Part shown: positions 1 to 6,611 of the stretch, piece after piece | How the letters are laid out: the number at the start of each line of letters is the position of its first letter | How positions within the stretch are numbered: position 1 is the stretch's first letter | From: Candidatus Planktophila sp. | GTDB lineage: Bacteria > Actinomycetota > Actinomycetes > Nanopelagicales > Nanopelagicaceae | Assembly (NCBI GenBank): GCA_024641555.1 | Contig: JAHECV010000079.1 | Location: 1 to 13,426 of the forward strand | Direction of reading: 5' to 3' | Length of the DNA stretch: 13,426 bases | Notes under the pieces: generated by a model | Seen by the model: only the letters and a program-made list of their open reading frames with translations | Told to the model about the DNA's origin: nothing | Databases searched by the model: none | Made by a program: the position numbers and the translations under genes

Positions 1-920
1 ACTCCGTCGGTATGGCCATGCGTATTGATTATCCAGTTGATATTCCAGAAGGCGCCTACGATCTTTTGGCATCACATCTGCAGCGAGATCAAGCAAGTGG
101 TGCTTTGCTCGTGGCTTATGTACCGAACCAGCGCAGCGATGGAAACGAAGTTCTTGCCAATGCCAGTGGTGCGTTAACGCGGATCGGAATTACCACCGAT
201 GAATCGCTCCTAATTCAAAACGGTCGTTATCGTTCGGTGCTTTGTCAGGATCAAAATTGTTGCCCTGCTGAAGGTAATTTAATTCCCGAAATAAATGGCT
301 CGCGTATCGCGGTCGAACATGTCGTTGCTGGCCGCGCCATGCCCTTCGCCAATCTGCAGGCGCTAACCGATTCGATCGCCTCACTGCCTGTGGCAAGTGA
401 AGATAAATGGCGCGAGTTAGTTGCCAGTTTTTTCGTTGATAAAGATGCCAAGAATTTAACGCAGTTACAGCGAGATGGCGCTACTGCGGTTATTGATTTG
501 GCGGGAGAGTTTGCCAGTGGCCGTATCGGCCAGGATCTCGAACTTACGGCACGTGTAATCGGTCGCTTAAGCGATATACAAGTGCGTGACTTTGCACTTG
601 GCACTCATGACGAAGGTAACGTCGATACTTACTTTCAGATGTGGCGCCACTTGATGCGTATCGCACCAAGTGGTTATGTGGCACCGATTGCAGCGCTCTG
701 CGCCGCGCTGGCATATGAAAGTGGCGATGGCGCACTTGCCCATCGGGCTTTAGATCGGGCGTTGGCAGATAGCAATGGTTACTCACTAGCGCTACTGCTA
801 CGTCGCGTATTTACTGCCGGGTGGCCACCAGAATCCTTTGCTGCGATGCGGCGAGAGCTGCACCCCAAAGTATGTGCGGGAATTTTTGGGTTAGACTTAC
901 CACCAGGTCACGAGCTCTAA
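1..920 (+). CDS. DUF4192 family protein, 5' end cut by window edge
   Basis: This is a conserved actinobacterial protein of unknown function. The reading frame is open to the window edge (Ser-Val-Gly precede the first visible Met at 12). The opening residues resemble the interior of the family's N-terminal 'DSxxxxxRxDLP' segment, so the Met at 12 is probably not the real start and some tens of residues are missing. Counting from that Met, a family-typical Cys cluster is visible at C78, C83, C84 followed by Pro-Ala-Glu-Gly. The C-terminal helical segment, with 'GDGALAHRALDRAL' (about 235-249) and then 'SLALLLRR' (about 257-264), is also characteristic of DUF4192. No signal peptide or membrane segment is seen in the visible part. 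In other Actinobacteria the family is, as I recall, often found near the primary sigma factor gene, as here. Its last codons and stop are also part of the metX riboswitch. Family assignment is fairly sure; function is unknown. Confidence 0.85.
   Translation, partial: SVGMAMRIDYPVDIPEGAYDLLASHLQRDQASGALLVAYVPNQRSDGNEVLANASGALTRIGITTDESLLIQNGRYRSVLCQDQNCCPAEGNLIPEINGSRIAVEHVVAGRAMPFANLQALTDSIASLPVASEDKWRELVASFFVDKDAKNLTQLQRDGATAVIDLAGEFASGRIGQDLELTARVIGRLSDIQVRDFALGTHDEGNVDTYFQMWRHLMRIAPSGYVAPIAALCAALAYESGDGALAHRALDRALADSNGYSLALLLRRVFTAGWPPESFAAMRRELHPKVCAGIFGLDLPPGHEL
892..897 (+). promoter_or_regulatory. candidate -10 element for the metX transcript
   Basis: TAGACT fits the actinobacterial -10 pattern TANNNT. 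It would place the transcription start at about 904-906, exactly where the riboswitch's first stem begins. No good -35 hexamer is seen around 869-874. The site lies inside the end of the DUF4192 coding sequence. The placement is suggestive only; read-through from upstream is the alternative. Confidence 0.35.
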
Positions 921-1015
921 TCGATAGCCCCGGCTGATTAGACGGCAACCCTCCACCGCGGTGGGGTGCTCCGGGTGACGACCAGGTTTACATCAGATGA
1001 TGTAAGCAAGTGCGT
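906..1015 (+). promoter_or_regulatory. SAM-IV riboswitch (S-adenosylmethionine-binding leader of metX)
   Basis: The leader matches the SAM-IV core that I recall from mycobacteria, including the 'CGGCAACCCTCC' block (943-954), 'GGTGGGGTGC' (960-969) and 'CCGGGTGA...GACCAGGTT'. Pairings can be traced. P1 is 906-909 with 980-983. P2 is seven perfect pairs, 916-922 with 936-942. P3 is 951-955 with 962-966. A pseudoknot joins 929-933 to 971-975. A 7-bp hairpin is 988-994 with 999-1005 (loop AGAT). A possible second pseudoknot joins the P3 loop CGCG (957-960) to TGCG (1011-1014), directly before the metX Shine-Dalgarno at 1016-1021. There is no U-tract terminator in the leader, so translational control by SAM is inferred. 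The 5' strands of P1 and P2 overlap the last codons and stop of the upstream gene. The SAM-IV class is known to sit before sulfur/methionine genes in Actinobacteria. Confidence 0.88.
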
Positions 1016-1026
1016 GAAGGAATGAA

Positions 1027-2136
1027 ATGTCTTACTCAGAAAAGTCTCACAACAAAGAGATAACCACCGCTGTAACTGGCGCATGGTTAGAGAGCCACGA
1101 TCCCGGAGATCGTAAATTTATCAAGATCGGTTTTCTCTTACTTGAAAACGGTGAGACTTTGCCGGATATCACTATTGCTTATCAAAGTTGGGGCAAGTTA
1201 AATGCGGCCAAAGATAATGCAATCTTAATCAACCATGCGATGACGGGATGGTCTGATGTAACTGGTTGGTGGCCAAATATGGTTGGCCCAGGGCTACCTT
1301 TCGATACCGATAAATATTTCATCGTCTGCCCAAATGTGATTGGGGGATGCCAAGGAAGTACAGGTCCAGCTAGCATCGCACCAGATGGCAAGCGCTATGG
1401 ATCTCGCTTTCCAGTTGTAACTGTGCGCGATATGGCCGCCGCCGAACTGCTATTTACCGATGCGATTGGTATTGATAAGTATCGATTAGCGGTTGGCCCA
1501 TCGCTTGGCGGAATGCGCTCGCTGGAATGGGCGATTCAATATCCCGACCGCGTCGGTGCAATCTGCACCATCGGCTCATCCGCAGTTGCAACTGGCGATC
1601 AAATCGGTGGCTTCTCCGTACAAATCCGCGCTATCAAGAGCGATCCAAATTTCAACGGCGGTGATTATTACGAGCAAGCCAATGGTCCGATCGAAGGCCT
1701 GGGAATCGCGCGGCGAATTGCCCATCTGACTTATCGCACCGAATCTGAGATGGATGTTCGCTTTGGTCGCCAATTGCAGGGAGATGACACCGGGCGCTAT
1801 GCCGTTGAGTCATATCTGGATCATCAGGCCGATAAATTGGCTAAACGCTTCGATGCCAACACCTATATCGCCCTAACTTCGGCTATGGCATCTCACGATG
1901 TCGGTCGCGACCGCGGGGGAGTTGTAGCAGCGCTGGAATCGATCAAGATTCCAGCTGTTGTGGTCTCAATCGATACCGATCGCCTCTTCCCACCTCGACT
2001 TCAGGTTGAGGTTGCCGAGCTAGTTCCGCGGGCAGAGCCGTTAATTACTATCTCATCGGACTTTGGACACGATGGCTTTTTGGTGGAATCTGAGTCAGTT
2101 GGCGCCGCAATCCGCCAAGCCTTGAGTATAATATAG
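1027..2136 (+). CDS. metX: homoserine O-acetyltransferase
   Basis: Cytosolic alpha/beta-hydrolase-fold enzyme of methionine synthesis that transfers an acetyl group from acetyl-CoA to homoserine, giving O-acetylhomoserine for later sulfhydrylation. At 369 residues it has normal family length. Family landmarks are '[14 protein letters not shown]' (about 69-82), 'GGCQGSTGP' (106-114) and the nucleophile elbow 'GPSLGGMR' with Ser159. Asp318 ('TDRLFPP') and His348 ('SDFGHDGFL') complete the catalytic triad. The ATG start is supported by GAAGGA at 1016-1021, five bases upstream. The SAM-IV riboswitch lies immediately before it, which independently supports a methionine-pathway role. No metY or other sulfhydrylase gene is in the window. 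Some MetX-family enzymes use succinyl-CoA; the acetyl assignment rests on family similarity and I cannot settle acyl specificity from sequence alone. Confidence 0.95.
   Translation: MSYSEKSHNKEITTAVTGAWLESHDPGDRKFIKIGFLLLENGETLPDITIAYQSWGKLNAAKDNAILINHAMTGWSDVTGWWPNMVGPGLPFDTDKYFIVCPNVIGGCQGSTGPASIAPDGKRYGSRFPVVTVRDMAAAELLFTDAIGIDKYRLAVGPSLGGMRSLEWAIQYPDRVGAICTIGSSAVATGDQIGGFSVQIRAIKSDPNFNGGDYYEQANGPIEGLGIARRIAHLTYRTESEMDVRFGRQLQGDDTGRYAVESYLDHQADKLAKRFDANTYIALTSAMASHDVGRDRGGVVAALESIKIPAVVVSIDTDRLFPPRLQVEVAELVPRAEPLITISSDFGHDGFLVESESVGAAIRQALSII
2127..2132 (+). promoter_or_regulatory. candidate -10 element for sigA
   Basis: A perfect TATAAT occurs just before and overlapping the end of metX. 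It would start transcription near 2139-2140 and give sigA a leader of roughly 60 nt containing the TTCGAA elements. No convincing -35 hexamer is seen at the usual 16-18 nt distance. Assigned from motif and position only. Confidence 0.5.
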
Positions 2137-2143
2137 CCATCGC

Positions 2144-2183
2144 TTCGAGCAGTTCGAAACAAAAGTTTCGAAGATAGTTCGAA
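2144..2183. repeat. cluster of four TTCGA(A/G) elements with a perfect hairpin, sigA leader
   Basis: TTCGAG at 2144 and TTCGAA at 2153, 2167 and 2178 fall within 40 bases. The middle two form a perfect 8-bp inverted repeat, TTCGAAAC (2153-2160) and GTTTCGAA (2165-2172), around an AAAA loop. It is followed by A-rich rather than T-rich sequence, so it is not a canonical intrinsic terminator for metX. It lies between the proposed sigA promoter and the sigA ribosome binding site, so it could be a protein operator or an RNA element in the leader. It resembles, but does not exactly match, the Gram-positive LexA box, whose core is GAAC-N4-GTTC; here the core is AAAC-N4-GTTT. Confidence 0.6.
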
Positions 2184-2200
2184 AAAACCAAAGGACAATT

Positions 2201-3868
2201 GTGGCTGTATTTAGTGCGCTCAAAAACAAGGCAAAGTCAGCAAAGGCTGCGAAAAAGGCACCTGCCAAGAAAGCTGTTGCTAAAAAAGCACCGGCGAAAA
2301 AGGTAGCTGCGAAGAAAGCACCTGTTAAGAAAGCGCCAGCAAAGAAAGTTGCTGCTAAACCAGTAAAGCCAATTAAGCCCGTAAAGGTTGCCCTTAAGAA
2401 AGATTTATCTGCCAAGGAAGTTCAACAACTAGTTAACCTTAAGAACGACGTCGCTCGCCATAAAGAGATCGTCGAAACACTTGTAGCAAGCGGAATCGAT
2501 AACTACCGCAAGGCCGTTAAGAAAGAATTTTTAGCGCTCGCCCAAGAAGCACGGCACCTAGATGAAGTTATTGCAATTGATTCAGAAAAGGCGCGCAAAG
2601 CAGGACTCGGAACATCTGCGCGAATTTTATCTAAGGCCCAACTTGCACTCATTGCGCCACCTCCTGCACCCGTTGTTGCAACACCTGCTGCCGCAAAGTC
2701 CGAAGGAAAAGCTGCAAAAGCGGCAGTAGTTCTAGATGATGAAGGCAACGAGATCGTTGTTGAAGAAGTCGAACTTGAAGATGTGGAAACTCTGATTGCT
2801 GAAGTTGCTGAGATCATCGACACTGAAGCAGAAGATAAATCTAATCAGCCACGCGTTGTAAACCTCGCAGAAGAAGCATCCGGCAATGAAGAAAATGCCT
2901 TCACCCTAAAAGCTTCTGAAGAAGATGATGCACCTGCTCAGACAGTTATGACCGCTGGCGCAACCGCTGACCCAGTTAAGGATTACCTAAAGCAGATCGG
3001 CCGCGTGGCACTTCTTAATGCAGAGCTTGAAGTAGAGCTAGCAACACGTATCGAAGCGGGCTTATTTGCTGAAGAAAAGCTTAAAGAAGATAAGAAGATG
3101 GAGAAGAAACTCAAGCGCGAACTCGAGTGGATCGTTGAAGATGGCAAGCGCGCCAAGAACCACTTGCTTGAAGCAAACCTTCGTCTCGTTGTTTCTCTTG
3201 CCAAGCGTTACACCGGGCGCGGCATGTTGTTCCTTGATCTAATTCAAGAAGGAAACCTCGGTCTTATCCGCGCAGTTGAAAAGTTCGATTACACAAAGGG
3301 TTACAAGTTCTCGACTTATGCAACCTGGTGGATCCGTCAGGCGATTACTCGCGCGATGGCCGACCAGGCTCGCACAATTCGTATTCCGGTTCACATGGTT
3401 GAAGTCATCAACAAGTTGGCTCGTGTGCAGCGCCAGATGTTGCAAGACCTTGGCCGCGAACCGACTCCAGAAGAACTCGCTAAAGAACTTGATATGACAC
3501 CTGAAAAGGTTGTCGAAGTTCAAAAGTATGGCCGTGAACCAATCTCACTTCATACACCACTAGGTGAAGAAGGAGATTCTGAATTCGGAGATCTCATTGA
3601 AGACTCTGAAGCGGTTAAGCCAGAAGAATCTGTAACTTTCACTATCTTGCAAGAGCAGTTGATGCAGGTCCTTGGTGGCCTCACCAACCGTGAAGCAGAT
3701 GTAATCAAGGCTCGTTACGGACTTACCGACGGTCAGCCAAAGACACTTGATGAGATCGGCAAGGTTCACGGGGTTACTCGCGAACGTATTCGCCAGATCG
3801 AATCTAAGACTATGTCGAAGTTGCGCCACCCATCTCGTTCGCAATCACTTCGCGATTATCTAGATTAA
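2201..3868 (+). CDS. sigA: primary RNA polymerase sigma factor (SigA/HrdB/RpoD)
   Basis: Principal sigma-70 factor that directs RNA polymerase to housekeeping promoters. The 555 residues show a Lys/Ala/Pro-rich tail with repeated 'AKKAPAKK'-like units (about 11-60), then a charged, probably helical segment (about 68-140) and an acidic linker (about 175-245). The conserved core starts with region 1.2 at '[11 protein letters not shown]' (257-267). Region 2 carries '[17 protein letters not shown]' (326-342) and the promoter -10-recognition helix '[10 protein letters not shown]' (373-382). Region 3 is about 390-455. The region 4.2 helix-turn-helix '[20 protein letters not shown]' (515-534) is near the C-terminus. 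The end '[11 protein letters not shown]' is typical of actinobacterial SigA. The GTG start is chosen because AAAGGA (2190-2195) lies five bases upstream. The Lys-rich tail is also seen in mycobacterial and streptomycete homologues, but its sequence here is low-complexity. Confidence 0.97.
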   Translation: MAVFSALKNKAKSAKAAKKAPAKKAVAKKAPAKKVAAKKAPVKKAPAKKVAAKPVKPIKPVKVALKKDLSAKEVQQLVNLKNDVARHKEIVETLVASGIDNYRKAVKKEFLALAQEARHLDEVIAIDSEKARKAGLGTSARILSKAQLALIAPPPAPVVATPAAAKSEGKAAKAAVVLDDEGNEIVVEEVELEDVETLIAEVAEIIDTEAEDKSNQPRVVNLAEEASGNEENAFTLKASEEDDAPAQTVMTAGATADPVKDYLKQIGRVALLNAELEVELATRIEAGLFAEEKLKEDKKMEKKLKRELEWIVEDGKRAKNHLLEANLRLVVSLAKRYTGRGMLFLDLIQEGNLGLIRAVEKFDYTKGYKFSTYATWWIRQAITRAMADQARTIRIPVHMVEVINKLARVQRQMLQDLGREPTPEELAKELDMTPEKVVEVQKYGREPISLHTPLGEEGDSEFGDLIEDSEAVKPEESVTFTILQEQLMQVLGGLTNREADVIKARYGLTDGQPKTLDEIGKVHGVTRERIRQIESKTMSKLRHPSRSQSLRDYLD

Positions 3869-3880
3869 AAACTAGTTAAA

Positions 3881-4072
3881 ATGGATAAGCCAACGGTCTT
3901 TATCAATCCCAAGAGCGGTTCTATCCGCATAACCGGCGAAGTAGATTTAGTTGATGGCGATGGCAACATTTTGGAGACTTTAGAGAACCCAAAATTCTGC
4001 GGTTGTGGCCAATCAAAAGAAAAACCCTTCTGCGACGGATCGCACAAGGGTCTTCTTAAAGAAAATAACTAA
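3881..4072 (+). CDS. small CDGSH-type iron-sulfur protein
   Basis: A 63-residue protein with a complete CDGSH motif: Cys40-Gly-Cys42, Pro49, Cys51-Asp-Gly-Ser-His55. In this family three Cys and one His bind a redox-active, often labile [2Fe-2S] cluster. No membrane anchor is present, so it should be cytosolic. The N-terminal half has a beta-rich look ('SIRITGEVDLVDGDGNIL'). It starts only 12 nt after the sigA stop on the same strand, with no recognisable Shine-Dalgarno, so co-transcription and perhaps translational coupling with sigA are likely. Its stop directly abuts the stop of the convergent DUF7455 gene. The cellular role of single-domain bacterial CDGSH proteins is poorly known, and I infer none beyond Fe-S/redox. 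Confidence 0.92.
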   Translation: MDKPTVFINPKSGSIRITGEVDLVDGDGNILETLENPKFCGCGQSKEKPFCDGSHKGLLKENN

Positions 4073-4285
4073 TTACTTCTTAGATTCAACCAAGCGATCG
4101 GTCTCATCTTGGATGGCAACTGCCACAGCCTTTAGCTTTTCAGCGTATTCCTTGCCGTGGTGTGCGCAGAACATTAGCTCTCCACCTGTTGCGAGGGTTG
4201 CCCGCACATATGCCTGAGCGCCACAACGATCGCAGCGATCTAGTGCATTAAGAGGTGTGGATTCGAGGATTACTTGCTCGGTCAT
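4073..4285 (-). CDS. DUF7455 small zinc-ribbon-like protein
   Basis: A 70-residue protein with 'CDRCGAQAYVRA' (Cys18, Cys21) and 'FCAHHGKEY' (Cys40, His42/His43). This layout suggests one zinc site made of a CxxC and a CxHH knuckle. The C-terminal third is a charged, probably helical tail. It matches the actinobacterial family DUF7455, whose members I recall lying between the primary sigma factor and the topoisomerase B gene, as here. Biochemical function is unknown; zinc binding is inferred from the cysteines. The ATG start has GGAGA (complement of 4291-4295) five bases upstream. It is transcribed toward sigA/CDGSH and divergently from parE. Confidence 0.85.
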   Translation of the reverse strand: MTEQVILESTPLNALDRCDRCGAQAYVRATLATGGELMFCAHHGKEYAEKLKAVAVAIQDETDRLVESKK

Positions 4286-4365
4286 CGCGCTCTCCGTTCA
4301 GTTAGGTGGGAAGTGGTACTTCGTATGGAACATCAAACCATGTCTGATTATTCCCCGCAGGAAAT

Positions 4366-4387
4366 AAGTAAAGGAAAATTGTTACTT
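4366..4387. repeat. short inverted repeat in DUF7455-parE intergenic region
   Basis: AAGTAA (4366-4371) and TTACTT (4382-4387) form 6-bp arms around a 10-base A-rich centre. It lies in the 214-nt divergent spacer 4286-4499, which holds no gene or tRNA that I can see. It is a possible operator, but arms this short in A/T-rich DNA can arise by chance. Confidence 0.3.
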
Positions 4388-4410
4388 TTGTGTTTCATTC
4401 CACAGCCGCA

Positions 4411-4424
4411 CCCTAGATCTAGGG
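4411..4424. repeat. 14-bp perfect palindrome upstream of parE (candidate operator)
   Basis: CCCTAGATCTAGGG is a perfect 14-bp palindrome with no central spacer, in the divergent DUF7455/parE spacer about 75 bases before the parE start. It is not followed by a T-tract. A palindrome without a loop makes a poor RNA hairpin but a good dimeric-protein site, so a DNA operator is the more likely reading. A second AGATCT occurs at 4465-4470. The binding protein is unknown. Confidence 0.5.
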
Positions 4425-4485
4425 GATTTACCATTATTTGAGACTAATTCGGCGCGTTAGCGCAAGATCTTTGCAACTACGCCGA

Positions 4486-4491
4486 TAGCCT
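4486..4491 (+). promoter_or_regulatory. candidate -10 element for a leaderless parE transcript
   Basis: TAGCCT fits TANNNT and ends eight bases before the GTG at 4500, so transcription could begin at or within a base or two of the start codon. There is no Shine-Dalgarno before this GTG, which agrees with leaderless translation, common in Actinobacteria. No good -35 is seen. Weak, positional evidence. Confidence 0.35.
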
Positions 4492-4499
4492 TTGCCCCC

Positions 4500-6611
4500 G
4501 TGGCCACCAAGAAATCAAATGATGCCGGAGATCAATTAGATCTCACCGCCCTTGGCGACGCCGAAGATTCCTATACCGCAAAAGACCTCGCAGTTCTTGA
4601 AGGTCTCGATGCTGTCCGCAAACGCCCAGGTATGTATATCGGTTCTACTGATTCACGCGGACTCATGCACTGCCTCTGGGAAATTATCGATAACTCTGTC
4701 GATGAGTCATTGGCTGGACATTGCAAAAAGATTGAAATTAATTTAGAGGCCGATGGCTCGGTTGAAGTTCATGATGATGGCCGTGGCATTCCGGTAGATA
4801 AAGAACCAAAGACTGGTTTAACTGGCGTTGAAGTTGTGCTCACGAAGTTACATGCAGGTGGAAAATTTGGCGGCGGATCTTACGCCGCATCTGGCGGTCT
4901 CCACGGCGTTGGTGCATCAGTTGTAAATGCACTTGCCGAACGTCTTGATGCAGAAGTAGATCGCAATGGAAAAATATATTGGATGTCATTTAAGCGCGGC
5001 GTTGCCGGTGTCTTTGAAGGCGAGGGTCCAAAGGCCGAGTTCACTCCACAATCTGGTCTGCGCACAATCGGAAAAGTTTCAGCAAAAGTTACAGGTACAC
5101 GAATCAAATGGTGGGCAGATCGCCAGATCTTCCTTAAGGAAGCCAGCCTTGATATCGAAGAGATCTATGCGCGCGCCCGCCAGACTTCATTCCTAGTTCC
5201 AGGTTTAACTCTGATTGTTAATGACAATCGCACCAAAGCGGCAACAACTCAAACTTTCTATCACAAAGGCGGAATCTCCGAGTTCTGTGAATTCTTACAA
5301 CCAGATCAGCCAGTCGGCGAAGTAATCCGCATCTACGGTACTGGTCACTATCAAGAGACTGTTCCAGTCCTTGACGATAAAGGCCACATGGTTTCCACTG
5401 AAGTAGAACGCGATATGGAAGTTGATATCGCGATGAAGTGGGGCAATGGCTTTGATGCCACCATTCAATCTTTCGTAAATATTATTTCAACGCCCAAAGG
5501 CGGAACCCACGTTCAAGGTTTCGAACGCGCCATCACCAAAGCATTTAACGAATCACTTCGTAGCACCGGCACGCTAAAGAAGAACGAAGCCGATGTAATC
5601 AAAGATGACATCATGGAAGGCCTCACCGCTGTAATCACAGTGCGCATGTCTGAGCCACAGTTCGAAGGCCAGACCAAGGAAGTTCTCGGAACCGCGGCAG
5701 CAACTCGAATTGTTTCTGCAGTTGTTGCCGACAAGATGAAAGAATTCTTCAACACAACTCGTCGTATCGATAAGGCCAACGGACGTTTAATTCTAGAGAA
5801 AGTTGCCGCGGCATCACGCACGCGTATTTCCGCGCGCACCCATAAAGATCTACAGCGTCGCAAAAATGCCCTTGAATCATCGGCGCTTCCAACCAAGCTC
5901 TCTGATTGCCGTTCTGAAGATGTAACTCGTACAGAACTTTTGATCGTAGAAGGTGACTCGGCACTCGGGACAACTAAAGCCGCGCGTAACTCTGAATTCC
6001 AAGCAATTCTGCCAATTCGCGGCAAGATTCTTAACGTTCAAAAGGCATCGCTTTCTCAGATGCTTGATAACTCTGAATGCGCATCAATTATTCAAGTAAT
6101 TGGCGCCGGTTCTGGTAAATCATTCGAATTAGCTGATGCGCGTTATGGTCGCATCATCTTGATGTCAGATGCTGATGTTGACGGCGCACATATTCGTTGT
6201 TTGCTTTTAACTCTGCTCTATCGCTATATGAAGCCGATGATCGATGATGGTCGCGTCTTTGCAGCAATTCCGCCACTTCACCGCATCGAGCTAATGGGTG
6301 GCGGCGGCAAAAAAGGTGAATACATCTACACATATTCAGATGATGAGATGAAGAAAGTCACCACGGATTTGAAGAAGGCTGGCAAGAAGTGGAAAGAACC
6401 TATCCAGCGCTACAAAGGTCTGGGCGAAATGGATGCGGACCAGCTCCGTGAGACCACTATGGACCCAGATGCCCGTACCCTTCGCCGCATAACGATCTCT
6501 GATGCGACAGCGGCAGAGTCAATGTTCGAGCTTCTCATGGGGAACGATGTAGCCCCACGTAAAGAATTTATTTCAACTGCTGAAATCGATCGCGATCGGA
6601 TCGATGCTTAA
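4500..6611 (+). CDS. parE: DNA topoisomerase IV subunit B (type IIA, ATPase subunit)
   Basis: ATP-hydrolysing subunit of a type IIA topoisomerase that works with ParC to unlink and relax DNA. The 703 residues begin with a GHKL ATPase domain: 'EIIDNSVDE' with catalytic Glu61, 'DDGRGIP' (92-98) and the lid 'GGLHGVGASVVNALA' (132-146). The transducer domain carries the Gln-Thr-Lys loop (391-393). The TOPRIM domain has 'EGDSA' (484-488) and 'DADVDG' (557-562). The C-terminal 'RYKGLGEMDADQLRETTMDP' (637-656) is intact. 'EGDSALGTTKAARNS' followed by 'ILPIRGKILNVQKA' is the ParE-type variant in Actinobacteria, rather than the 'EGDSAGGSAK' of their GyrB. The GTG start has no Shine-Dalgarno and is probably leaderless. 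The gene converges on the DoxX-like gene, with a four-base overlap of the stops. The partner parC lies 2.3 kb away on the other strand. Confidence 0.93.
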   Translation: MATKKSNDAGDQLDLTALGDAEDSYTAKDLAVLEGLDAVRKRPGMYIGSTDSRGLMHCLWEIIDNSVDESLAGHCKKIEINLEADGSVEVHDDGRGIPVDKEPKTGLTGVEVVLTKLHAGGKFGGGSYAASGGLHGVGASVVNALAERLDAEVDRNGKIYWMSFKRGVAGVFEGEGPKAEFTPQSGLRTIGKVSAKVTGTRIKWWADRQIFLKEASLDIEEIYARARQTSFLVPGLTLIVNDNRTKAATTQTFYHKGGISEFCEFLQPDQPVGEVIRIYGTGHYQETVPVLDDKGHMVSTEVERDMEVDIAMKWGNGFDATIQSFVNIISTPKGGTHVQGFERAITKAFNESLRSTGTLKKNEADVIKDDIMEGLTAVITVRMSEPQFEGQTKEVLGTAAATRIVSAVVADKMKEFFNTTRRIDKANGRLILEKVAAASRTRISARTHKDLQRRKNALESSALPTKLSDCRSEDVTRTELLIVEGDSALGTTKAARNSEFQAILPIRGKILNVQKASLSQMLDNSECASIIQVIGAGSGKSFELADARYGRIILMSDADVDGAHIRCLLLTLLYRYMKPMIDDGRVFAAIPPLHRIELMGGGGKKGEYIYTYSDDEMKKVTTDLKKAGKKWKEPIQRYKGLGEMDADQLRETTMDPDARTLRRITISDATAAESMFELLMGNDVAPRKEFISTAEIDRDRIDA

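Noticed and set aside
2153..2172. Inverted repeat after metX as an intrinsic terminator
   Set aside because: The arms are only moderately GC-rich and no T-tract follows on either strand. The site also lies downstream of the probable sigA -10, so a leader or operator role fits better.
2095..2415. Minus-strand frame encoding a hydrophobic Ala/Phe-rich 'membrane' protein across the sigA start
   Set aside because: It is the antisense of the Lys/Ala repeat codons of SigA. The apparent hydrophobic repeats are a by-product of those codons, and no ribosome binding site is convincing.
5513..6025. 170-codon open frame on the minus strand opposite parE
   Set aside because: It lies wholly within the conserved transducer/TOPRIM coding region of parE. 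Its product is Ser/Arg/Val-rich with no recognisable domain, a typical antisense shadow.
4500..6611. Gene as gyrB rather than parE
   Set aside because: The 'EGDSALGTTKAARNS' TOPRIM variant, the location next to sigA/DUF7455 and the nearby parC favour the ParE branch. Without the genome's gyrBA pair for comparison this is not absolute.
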